A DNA stretch of 64,000 nt, taken from the NCBI GenBank assembly GCA_951394405.1, contig OX596334.1:4526001-4590000 (forward strand), in the 5' to 3' direction. Below are positions 24,038-32,227 of the stretch, in pieces. The stretch's first letter is position 1, and every line of letters begins with the position of its first letter. This stretch comes from Coprinellus micaceus (Eukaryota; Basidiomycota; Agaricomycetes; Agaricales; Psathyrellaceae). The notes beneath the pieces were generated by a model. It was not told where the DNA came from. It searched no databases and saw only the letters and a list, made by a program, of their open reading frames with translations. A program made the position numbers and the translations under genes.

Positions 24038-24949
24038 TCAAAAAGAACCAGAGGGGTACTCGGGTCCCCAGTTCCCGTCATCTCCCCAACCCGTCTTGTA
24101 CTTCCATTCCGTGTCGATCTCGACCTTCTCCTCCTTCTTCTTATTGTTACGGTTGCGGATGCGGTTGGATCGGCGAAGCTTCTTGGGCTTCTGGGGGCAG
24201 TCGAAAGGATAGTGACCGGCCGCCGTCTTCTTGCAGTGGATGCAGGTCCACTTGGTGTGGTCGACCTGCCAGTGGCCGGGTTGCTTGCAGGACGTGCAGG
24301 TGGCCAACCTGCGCTTGAGTTTGTCCTCCTTGGTGAGGGAGTACATCTTGACCTGGCCGTATACGATGTTGCGGTAGTCGTATTCCCGAAGGTAGAGGTG
24401 GGCCCGGCGAACGGCCGCTCGAACTTCGTCGATGTTGGTTTCGATGATGTTGACGGCCAGCTTCCTCCTTGCTTCGGCGCCCATCAACTTCATCTCGATG
24501 ACGTTCATGAATTTAGTGGGGGGAATTCCGGGGCAATCGTACGCGGCCTCCTTGATCTCCTTGATCTCCTCCTCCCATCTCTCCGCTGTCTCGATCTCCT
24601 CGAGGACATGCCCCCAGTGGGCGTCGGGGTTGTTGTATTTGGCGGCTCCGAACAGGACCCCCGTTGGTCCTGTTTGCTTGATTACGTCCTTGACCGTCTT
24701 CATCTCCCTGATCTTGGCTTCAGCGACGTAGATTTCGGCCGGGGTGAAGGCGGTGCGGAGGTCGCAAGTTTCGAAGTCGGTAGGGAAGGCGCGCTTCGGG
24801 AGCATGACTACGTCGGGGGCGACGGCGTAGCCATAGGCGGGGACTTGAGTGGGTTTCTTGGGGAGGTCGTTGGGGATGATGGTTCCGATGATAATGTCGA
24901 CGTTCTCGGGGACGGTCTCGTAAGCGGTGGTAGAGGAAGAGTTGAACAT
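24038..24949 (-). CDS. Third ORF of the retrotransposon: 303 aa, two zinc-knuckle-like motifs
   Basis: A separate ORF starting about 80 bp after the Pol stop and ending shortly before the purine tract, the place where env sits in env-bearing elements. No signal peptide or membrane segment is seen, so it is not a typical Env. The N-terminal two-thirds is charged and probably helical (EEIETAERWEEEIKEIKEAA, VRAAVRRAHLYLREYDYRN). Near residue 220 are two Cys/His clusters: C-x2-C-x4-H-x4-H (CTSCKQPGHWQVDH) and C-x2-C-x6-H-x4-C (CIHCKKTAAGHYPFDC). A basic stretch (KKLRRSNRIRNRNNKKK) and an acidic/aromatic tail follow. This suggests a nucleic-acid-binding, possibly nucleocapsid-like, protein. The function is inferred only. 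The ORF is intact. Confidence 0.75.
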   Translation of the reverse strand: MFNSSSTTAYETVPENVDIIIGTIIPNDLPKKPTQVPAYGYAVAPDVVMLPKRAFPTDFETCDLRTAFTPAEIYVAEAKIREMKTVKDVIKQTGPTGVLFGAAKYNNPDAHWGHVLEEIETAERWEEEIKEIKEAAYDCPGIPPTKFMNVIEMKLMGAEARRKLAVNIIETNIDEVRAAVRRAHLYLREYDYRNIVYGQVKMYSLTKEDKLKRRLATCTSCKQPGHWQVDHTKWTCIHCKKTAAGHYPFDCPQKPKKLRRSNRIRNRNNKKKEEKVEIDTEWKYKTGWGDDGNWGPEYPSGSF

Positions 24950-25029
24950 TTTGAGAAAGGTGTAGATGTTGTGGAAGGGAATTGGCTTTGGGTGGTGGAG
25001 TGGGGTAGACAGGATGAACTGGCTGAAGT

Positions 25030-28000
25030 TTAGAGTGACAGACCATTGTCCTCTTTATACTCGTCCAGGATTTCTTGGCAGTTTCCTAGTTCATCCTCCC
25101 TTAGCCACTTTGACTCATTCTCATCGTATCCGAGGTACTTGATGAGAAATTCTTTTTCTCCATTGCGTTTGACTCGGTGATTGATGATTCCTTCCACCTC
25201 ATACTCTTCTTCTCCATTGATAACGTCAGGTGGTGGCTGCGGATATGATGGGCCGTGGGTATCGGTGGTCTTGAAAGGTGATAGAAGCGAGATATGGAAG
25301 ACGTTGTGAATCTTCCATTGATTGGGAAGTTCTAGACGATATGCCCTAGACCCTATGATCTCTATCACTTTGAATGGTCCCAGACGTTTGGGTTGCATTT
25401 TCTTTGATCGGTAATGAAGCTTCAAATTCTTTGCTTCTAGCCATACTTCGTCGTTGACTTTGAAGGGCTTCCACGTTCTAGATGTTCGTTCTATCATGCG
25501 ACTTCGTGCGAGTTCATGAGCAGATAAGGCTTCATTTCTTGACTTCTGAAGGTCTTTGAATCGTTCTTCGTTCGCAGGGAAGTTGGTTTTGTCGAATGCT
25601 TCTGGTAGGGCACGAGGTTGTGTACCCATGATCAACTCAAATGGGGTGTGTGTTCTATCCGCATGTCTTCTAGAGTTGTGAACGAACTGCAGTATTGGTA
25701 AAGCTTGACTCCAAGTTGACGGGTTCGCAGAACAATAGATGGAAAGATATGCTTCTATCTCTTGGTTGACTCGTTCGGTACCTCCATCGGTTTGCGGATG
25801 AAAGGCGGTTGATAACGAAGAGTCTATTTTTAGTTTTTCTAGAAGATCTCGGAAGGTTTTGGCGGCGAATTGAGGGCCTCGATCGGAAATAAGTTTATCC
25901 GGTAGGCCGTAATCGGTAAAGACGCGGCGGATAAATGCGTCAGCTGTTTGTTTTGCCGTAATAGTCTTGTTGCAGGGTTCTAAAATTACCCCCTTTGTAA
26001 GCCCATGGTCTACCACGACCATGATTGAGTCATATCCCTTTGATGTCGGTAGATCGGTGATAAAGTCTATTGATAGCTGGGTAAATGGCCGATTTGACTC
26101 GGGGCCAACAATGGGAAGTAGTGTCGGTTTTACTGGTTGTCGGTTGATTTTGAATTGTTGGCATTCGGCACATCCCTTGACGTATGCTTTGACGAATTTT
26201 CTCATTCCTGGCCACCAATAATGTTCTCTGACGGCGTTGAATGTTCCTAATTCTCCAGGGTGTCCGATTGTTGCTGCATCGTGATGTAATTTTACTATTT
26301 TGCGTCTTAGTTCGATATCTTCGGGAACATAAGCCTTTCCTTTGCGGAATAGCATATGCTTATCGTCTTTGGTTTCCACGGTCCAGTCTTCTAAGTCATT
26401 CTGGAGGTCAGTTGGACCTTCTTCTAGAATGAGTCTAAGAGCGTCCGTTGCTTCCTGTTCCATTTTGTCGGAGTTGAGAATTTGTTCTTGAAGAGCGGTG
26501 TCAATCAAATTCACAAATAAGTTTTCTGGAAGCATGGTGACTTCTTTTGGGTCATCATCGTCTTGACATAGATCCGGTCTTCTTGATAGAGCGTCTGATT
26601 GAAACATCTTAGTCCCAGCTTGATGTTTCAATTCAAAATCGTATTTTGACAGCGTGAGACATGCCCTTGCTTGTCGAGGGCTAAGTCGTTGTGGGTTTCT
26701 CCAATAAGTAAGATTCTGATGGTCGGAATATACCGTGGTTGTGAAAGGGGAACCTTGAATGAATGGTCGCCATTCTTCTAATGCTCGAATTATGGCAAGT
26801 AGTTCTCTGTCGTATATTTCGTAGTTTCTTTGGGCGCTGTCAAATGTTTTGGACATAAAACATATTGGGTGTCTTGCTCCATTTTTGTCTAGTTGAGTCA
26901 GGACGGCTCCTGAGGCGTGTTTGGAAGCGTCTGCTTCGATTTGATAGGGTTTGTCTGGATCTGGGAGATGTAGGACAGGGTATGACGTGAATTTCTCCTT
27001 GAGGGTGTTAAAAGCTGTGTTACATTCGTCAGACCAAACGAATGGAACGTCTTTTCCTTGTAGGGCGTGTAATGGTACTGCTATTTTTGAATAGTTTTTG
27101 ATGAACCTTCGATAGAAGTTTCCAAAGCCTAAAAATGATCGGAGTTCTTTGAGTTTGGTTGGAACTGGCCAATCAGTTAGTCCTTTAATCTTGTCTGGAT
27201 CCATGCGGATTTTCCCATGTCCGATGATAAATCCTAGGAAATCCACTTCTTCTACCTCGAAGGCGCATTTGTCGATATTGGCTGGTAGTCCTGCTTTCCT
27301 GAGTTTGGCCAATGTTCTTTTGGCTTCTTTTCGACATTGTTCCTTGGTTTCTCCTGCTCCTAATACATCATCCATGTATACTTCTACCCATGGTGCTTCT
27401 TCTAATTCTTCGTGCACATGAACAATGTCCCTGACATTATTCGTTCTGGTTAACTCCATTTTAGGTGGTTCTTCGATTTCGTCGTGTTCGTGAATGACGT
27501 CGTCCATGAGTCGTTGGAAGGTGGGCAGAGAGTTCTTTAGGCCAAAGAACATGACTGTGGGTTCAAACAGTCCACCTTGAGTCATGAAGGCTGCCTTCCA
27601 TTCATCTCCTTTCTTGATTCGGACGTTGTTGTATCCCCATTTCAAGTCGATCTTAAAAAAGTATTTCGCCTTCTGGAATCTTTTTAGAAGATCGTCTATT
27701 CTGGGAATGGGATAGGCATCTGATATCGTGTGTTCGTTGAGGTATCGATAGTCTTGACATAGTCGAAGTTTTCCATTTTTCTTTTTCACAAAAAATACTG
27801 GTGATCCCATTGGGGATCGCGATGGTTGAATGCGTCCTAATTTTAGGTTTTCTTTGAGGAAGTCTTTAACCTCCTTTTCCTGATCTGGCGAAAGTATGTA
27901 TGGTTTCATCCTCCTTGGGTCGAAGGTGTCTTTAACGTTGATCGCATGATCATACTTCGTGCTGGCTGGGAATTTATCGGCGTTTTTCTTGCTAAACACG

Positions 28001-28809
28001 TCGAAAAATTCGTGGTATGCTTCCGGTAGTTTGGCCTTGATTTCTGCTTCGGTTTTCTCTTCGATTTCGTCATCGAAGTCGTCAAACTCATCAAATTCAT
28101 CTGGAAGTTCGGAGTATTTGGGGAGGATAAGTTTGCGTGATAATGTGGTTCTTGCGATATGAACGTGGGTGTACTCTTCTTCTACGTCTTCATCGTAGAA
28201 GTAAACTTCGATTTCTATTTCCGTATCAGTATCAACGATATTGATACTAGTGTCGTTTTCGATTTTTGGAGTTTTGATTGGAATGGCGTTAATCTCGGTA
28301 TCCCGCCAAGTGAGAGTTCCGAGTTTCCAATCGATCATGGGGTTTTCGTCTTGAAGCCATGGGAAACCTAAAATTAGCGTCTGTTTTCCCAAGCCACAAA
28401 TTAAAAGCTGGTGTTTCTTCGTTTTCTTGCCAATCGTGAGAGGTAATCGAACATAATGAGTAATTGTTCCGTATTTGTTGGGCGTTCCATCCACATTCTT
28501 CGCTTCGAGGGGATAACGAAGTTTAGTGATGGGCAATTGGTTTCTTTGGGCGAATTTTTCATCAATAAATTTTCCTCCTGCTCCGCAGTCAATAAAGCCT
28601 TGAGTGGTGATAGTTCGGTCGTCGTGAATAATCGTGATAGGAATGTGCATGCTTTGGTTTCTTATTTCGGCTATCAGCATGGATCGGATGCACAACGATG
28701 GAGAGATAGTCGAGTTTTCCTCCTTCACTGAAAATCCTCCACCTTTCCAATGGAAAGTTCTTGGAATTTGGCGAAGATTTCCCTTTCTTCTTCTCCCGTG
28801 TATTGACAT
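25030..28809 (-). CDS. Pol polyprotein (protease, RT, RNase H, integrase, chromodomain), 1259 aa
   Basis: A single uninterrupted frame. Protease near residues 72-79 (FIDCGAGG, with DCG where many have DSG). Reverse transcriptase about 310-530 with FFKIDLKWGYNNVRI and the catalytic YMDD at 478-481. RNase H about 620-740 (IEADASKHASGAVL, YDRELLAIIRALEEWR). Integrase zinc finger HHCC about 842-883 (LHHDAATIGH, CAECQQ), and a D,D(35)E core with D915 (SIDFITD), D976 (ISDRGPQF) and E1012 (TERVN). A chromodomain lies at about 1195-1250 (VEGIINHRVKRNGEKEFLIK). Between RT motif FQRLMDD and YMDD there are about 40 residues, including two similar acidic segments (HEHDEIEEPPK, HVHEELEEAPW), more than usual for gypsy RT. 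The frame overlaps the end of gag by 85 nt in the -1 register and has its own ATG at 28809. The catalytic residues I checked are present. Confidence 0.95.
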   Translation of the reverse strand: MSIHGRRRKGNLRQIPRTFHWKGGGFSVKEENSTISPSLCIRSMLIAEIRNQSMHIPITIIHDDRTITTQGFIDCGAGGKFIDEKFAQRNQLPITKLRYPLEAKNVDGTPNKYGTITHYVRLPLTIGKKTKKHQLLICGLGKQTLILGFPWLQDENPMIDWKLGTLTWRDTEINAIPIKTPKIENDTSINIVDTDTEIEIEVYFYDEDVEEEYTHVHIARTTLSRKLILPKYSELPDEFDEFDDFDDEIEEKTEAEIKAKLPEAYHEFFDVFSKKNADKFPASTKYDHAINVKDTFDPRRMKPYILSPDQEKEVKDFLKENLKLGRIQPSRSPMGSPVFFVKKKNGKLRLCQDYRYLNEHTISDAYPIPRIDDLLKRFQKAKYFFKIDLKWGYNNVRIKKGDEWKAAFMTQGGLFEPTVMFFGLKNSLPTFQRLMDDVIHEHDEIEEPPKMELTRTNNVRDIVHVHEELEEAPWVEVYMDDVLGAGETKEQCRKEAKRTLAKLRKAGLPANIDKCAFEVEEVDFLGFIIGHGKIRMDPDKIKGLTDWPVPTKLKELRSFLGFGNFYRRFIKNYSKIAVPLHALQGKDVPFVWSDECNTAFNTLKEKFTSYPVLHLPDPDKPYQIEADASKHASGAVLTQLDKNGARHPICFMSKTFDSAQRNYEIYDRELLAIIRALEEWRPFIQGSPFTTTVYSDHQNLTYWRNPQRLSPRQARACLTLSKYDFELKHQAGTKMFQSDALSRRPDLCQDDDDPKEVTMLPENLFVNLIDTALQEQILNSDKMEQEATDALRLILEEGPTDLQNDLEDWTVETKDDKHMLFRKGKAYVPEDIELRRKIVKLHHDAATIGHPGELGTFNAVREHYWWPGMRKFVKAYVKGCAECQQFKINRQPVKPTLLPIVGPESNRPFTQLSIDFITDLPTSKGYDSIMVVVDHGLTKGVILEPCNKTITAKQTADAFIRRVFTDYGLPDKLISDRGPQFAAKTFRDLLEKLKIDSSLSTAFHPQTDGGTERVNQEIEAYLSIYCSANPSTWSQALPILQFVHNSRRHADRTHTPFELIMGTQPRALPEAFDKTNFPANEERFKDLQKSRNEALSAHELARSRMIERTSRTWKPFKVNDEVWLEAKNLKLHYRSKKMQPKRLGPFKVIEIIGSRAYRLELPNQWKIHNVFHISLLSPFKTTDTHGPSYPQPPPDVINGEEEYEVEGIINHRVKRNGEKEFLIKYLGYDENESKWLREDELGNCQEILDEYKEDNGLSL

Positions 28810-29732
28810 AGAAGGGAGTGAATGTTGACTGCTGCTTCCTGGATGGGAACTTTCTTAGTGGAAAGTGTGGAGACTTGTCGGTTATTCTGGTCATTTGGGG
28901 GTGGTCGTTGTCTCGGTACATAATTCCCTGGTTGAGATCCGTACCGTGGTGGATATCCTTGATTTCTTCTTGGGGAACGACAGTCCCTGGCAAAGTGACC
29001 TTCCTTTCGGCAGTTGAAGCATGCCTTCTTGTTTAGGAGTTCTCTTCTTTCTTCCGTGGTAATCGCGTCTACATCCATGGCATTTGGATCTCTTGTGGCT
29101 TGTCTTCCCGGGTTTGGTCTGAATCCTTGCGATGCGAATGGTCTTGACAGCCCCATTCGTTGTTCCTTCTCTCTTCTCCATTTCCCATCAGAAAGGATGG
29201 CCTTCTCCACCCAATCCTCAAAGGTTTCAGGTTCATCCAAATAAGATTTCATCTTATCAACAATTGCCGGTTTAAGTACTCCTTTAAGATAGTCTAGTGC
29301 GACTCGGTCGTTGTTGACAAGGGAGAAATTTGCTGCGGCAGCAATTTGTCTCCAATTGGTTATGAAGGTTTGGGCGCTTTCCTTGTCTTGCTTCTTGTTC
29401 TTCAGGTAGTACAGAGCATCATCTTGTACATACTTCTTCCTGAAGTTCTTCTCGAATTTGTCCCAAAAGTCTTTGTACTTGTCGGTTTTGTATTCCTCTG
29501 AATCCATGTATAGCTTCCTCCATACTTCGGCCTCTCCATCCGTGAGTTTGGATAATACAAAGATGACTTTCTTCCTATCTTTGTCTTTGTATTGTTCTTC
29601 GTAATAGTCGAAGAAAAGAGAAAGAGAGTCTTTGAATGTGAGAAAATCATTTCGGTCTCCATTGTAGTTCTTGACGTTTACTTTGGCTTCGGAGTTAGTG
29701 CTGGTAACGTTGATAGAAGTGGAATCAACCAT
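28725..29732 (-). CDS. Gag (ATG-initiated part, 335 aa), with open frame continuing upstream to 30550
   Basis: Capsid-like helical region (FWDKFEKNFRKKYVQDDALY, then QTFITNWRQIAAAANFS) and one CCHC zinc knuckle near residue 240 (CFNCRKEGHFARDC), the nucleocapsid signature. The stop is at 28725, inside the beginning of pol. The first in-frame ATG is at 29732, but the same frame stays open for about 272 more codons, up to a TAA just inside the 5' LTR at about 30547. That extension is strongly biased and looks coding, with a Lys/Glu/Ala coiled coil (KLKEAEEQIEKDLEDAKLAE) and then a basic region (SSKGKGRATKPYSRPTSKKG). The true Gag may therefore start upstream through splicing or a non-AUG start. 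No canonical slippery heptamer in the gag frame is visible in the overlap with pol. Confidence 0.85.
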   Translation of the reverse strand: MVDSTSINVTSTNSEAKVNVKNYNGDRNDFLTFKDSLSLFFDYYEEQYKDKDRKKVIFVLSKLTDGEAEVWRKLYMDSEEYKTDKYKDFWDKFEKNFRKKYVQDDALYYLKNKKQDKESAQTFITNWRQIAAAANFSLVNNDRVALDYLKGVLKPAIVDKMKSYLDEPETFEDWVEKAILSDGKWRREKEQRMGLSRPFASQGFRPNPGRQATRDPNAMDVDAITTEERRELLNKKACFNCRKEGHFARDCRSPRRNQGYPPRYGSQPGNYVPRQRPPPNDQNNRQVSTLSTKKVPIQEAAVNIHSLLCQYTGEEEREIFAKFQELSIGKVEDFQ

Positions 29733-30549
29733 ATCGACGTCTTCGTCTTCGAGTTCGACTTTAGGTGGGGATTCGGTTTCCTTTACTTCTTTGATAGATT
29801 CTTGTCTTTGAATCTGTTGTGGTGGTTCAAACGACTTCTTTGATCCTCCTGGTGTATTGGTTCTAGATCCTTTCTTGGATGTTGGGCGGCTGTACGGCTT
29901 GGTTGCTCTTCCTTTTCCTTTGGAAGATGCTTGTTCTTCTAGAAGCTTTCTGGCGAGTTCTGCTTCGAATTCCCGTTTGGCTTTAAGTTCTTTCTCTGCT
30001 TGTTCTCGATCTTCTTCGAGTTTCTGTGCTGCTTCTTCGGCTAATTTAGCGTCTTCTAGATCCTTTTCGATCTGTTCTTCGGCTTCTTTAAGTTTTTCAA
30101 CCTTTTGTTTTTGGTTGAATTCTCTTGTAGCGTTGACCCTTGCTTCTTCTTCAATTACTCTGAGTCTGTCACGGGTTGCCTTGTGTTGCTTCTCGTATGC
30201 TTGATGTTTCTCCTTTGATTTGGTAACAAGTCTTTCGTCGTGTTCGTCTTTATCAGTTACTGGTCTAGATCCTGCGTCTATTTGCTGATTTTCAATTGGG
30301 TTATCGAGTCTATGTGGACACGGTTGATAGTAGCAGCGGTACCAGACGGCCCCTCCCTTTTGAGATGAATCGTCAAATGAAGTGTCAGTCTTATTGATGT
30401 AGTCGAAAGCGTGGACGTGGTCGATGCAGGAGAGTTCCTGATTAGACGAAGTTGTCGAAGAAGTTTCCGGAGAACCTGGGGCAGACGTGTTGGGCGAGCC
30501 GTTGTTGCGCTCGTTGATGAGGGCAACGTAATTGTGGAGCTTGTTATTC

Positions 30550-31138
30550 TGTTACGACCTCGATGAGGGAGTTGGACAAGTGTCCGACAATTGGTTGACT
30601 CTGGGCAGGTCAATGGTCAATGATGCAATGATTACTTAACTTAGGTATCGAGTACGATGTTGGCGATCGTTGTATCTGATACTACCAAGAACTATGTTGA
30701 CGATAGCTCGCTTGGACTTAGGCGTTGGTCGTTGTCTTACTGGCTTAATTGGCTTGCTCTCTTAGTTGTCTTTGGGTTTTGGCACAAGGCACTATTCGAT
30801 AACGGGGGAAAAGTATAACAAGCTAAAGTACATGGGTCTAATCTATAGGGTTTATATACCCATGGATACTAGTCGCTATGAGTCACTATCAATATAAATA
30901 TGAGTCGATTACAGTCAAAGACAAGTCATACTTAGTCTAGGCAGACTAAGGATGAGTCGAGTATGAGTCATAAATAAGATGACTCAATAAACGTCATAAC
31001 AAGTCAAAGAAGGTCAACTACTTCAACCAAAACAACAAATAATAATACAAAAGAGTTTGCCGAAAGAAAAAGAATAAGTCCTCGACGAAAGATAAAAATA
31101 TATCGCATATTACAAAACATGTGGAGCGCAGCGTAACA
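30550..31138 (-). repeat. 5' LTR (589 bp)
   Basis: The upstream LTR of the minus-strand element, equal in length and, by eye, in sequence to 23418-24006. It should contain the element's promoter. Confidence 0.93.
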
Positions 31139-31143
31139 CCTTC
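31139..31143 (+). repeat. Target-site duplication (right), CCTTC
   Basis: Matches the five bases at 23413-23417 on the other side of the element. Confidence 0.9.
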
Positions 31144-32161
31144 TATCTTCTCCCCCACCCTCTCCATTCTTTCCTCCTCATTTCATCTCCCCGTCTCCCT
31201 ATCTCAATCATCTTCTCCACACACATTTCTTTATACACCGCGAGCTGACCACACCCAAACCCAGCCCCGTAGGCGAACCTAGTGATCTCCAAGGAACCGC
31301 CGAATGGTGCGGGTTATCACGAAACCTAGGACGGCGCGATACGTACGTCATCTTATGCATTCATTCAATATTCGCATGTTCGACTTGTAGACGTGCCAGT
31401 ACTCGCCGCCCTGTGAGTATAGCTCCGACGATTCGATGGCAGAGAACATGGCGCAAAGGGGGGATCTTGCTCTTCAACAGACGGCGGCGCAGGTCAGGAT
31501 ATCTGGGACATATTTATTGGGCGATGCCTGGGGCGCTAAACGGCATCAGCTTTGCATCCGTTCCTGTTCGAACAGACCGGACGATGAAGCCCGAACACCC
31601 GATGCTGACGTTCCTCTCCGCTCATCCTATATTCCCATTATGACAGGAGACTACGGCGGCGTCTTCAATAGGCTTGCTCAGGGTGCATTTTTGAGTAGGG
31701 ATGGGATTTCGGTATGGGTGAGCGATCAATCAGGGCAAGCGACGACCTGCGGAGGTGCGACGTCGGTTTGACCATAGGCCACGTACGCCGCTGGCCTCCT
31801 ACCCCACCTACTTGACAAATGAATGGATCCACTTTTTATACGGCGTATAGACATGAAGAGTAATTAGTGAGCGAACGCAGCTCCGTAAGGTATGATGGTT
31901 GGTATCAATATTACAGCGGGAAAGGAAGAGGAGAATTGAAAGGATGTACGGGAAATTCGGTGCAGAGTAGTGTCAAATCATAAAAATACGGCGATCGTGA
32001 GGCATAAGAGAGAGGTAGGGGTAAGATGAGGGTGGTCAACCATATGGAGTGAAGACAATAGGAAGCAATTAAGGGGGAAATACATACTGAGATCCTAAAT
32101 GAGTGGAACCGAAGAAAAAGGAAACATATCGAGTCAGAAATATGAGCAAGGGATACACAAA
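31144..32161. other. No gene recognised
   Basis: A plus-strand frame at 31436-31771 (MAENMAQRGDLALQQ...) overlaps another at 31413-31643, and neither resembles a known family. The stretch after 31800 is A/G-rich and is presumably the 3' flank of the TPR-CHAT gene. Confidence 0.3.
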
Positions 32162-32227
32162 TCAATAGCCGAAGTGAACGTAGGGGACCCAAGCCAGGAG
32201 TGAACGATCCGTGGTGTCGAGCCGACC

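Larger units (their letters stand above)
23418..31138 (-). mobile_element. Ty3/gypsy chromovirus-type LTR retrotransposon, 7721 bp
   Basis: A complete element transcribed from the minus strand. It has two 589-bp LTRs that look identical by eye, begin TGTTAC and end GTAACA, and are flanked by CCTTC. In element order it carries a long coiled-coil-rich Gag region, a Pol of PR-RT-RNaseH-IN with a chromodomain, a separate third ORF, and a purine tract next to the 3' LTR. The domain order and the chromodomain place it among chromodomain-bearing Ty3/gypsy elements. Matching LTRs and an intact Pol frame suggest recent insertion. I found no primer-binding site matching a tRNA 3' end that I could recognise next to the 5' LTR; self-priming is possible but not shown. 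Confidence 0.95.

Noticed and set aside
24212..25033. Long plus-strand open frame (273 codons) opposite the third retrotransposon ORF
   Set aside because: It is an antisense shadow: Gly/Val/Asp-rich composition typical of the reverse complement of a charged protein, with no motif. The opposite strand has zinc knuckles and fits the element's layout.
28725..28809. Programmed -1 frameshift signal between gag and pol
   Set aside because: The overlap and register fit, but no X-XXY-YYZ heptamer in the gag frame is visible; GGGAAAT is out of phase. I report the overlap only.
30500..30549. tRNA-type primer-binding site after the 5' LTR
   Set aside because: The bases following the LTR (GAATAACAAGCTCC on the element strand) do not match a tRNA 3' end I know. 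Self-priming cannot be judged by eye.
30278..30613. 111-codon minus-strand ORF starting in the 5' LTR
   Set aside because: It is in a different register from the biased Gag frame, its composition is Thr/Ser/Arg-rich, and the same start in the 3' LTR leads elsewhere. It could supply only a short spliced leader.
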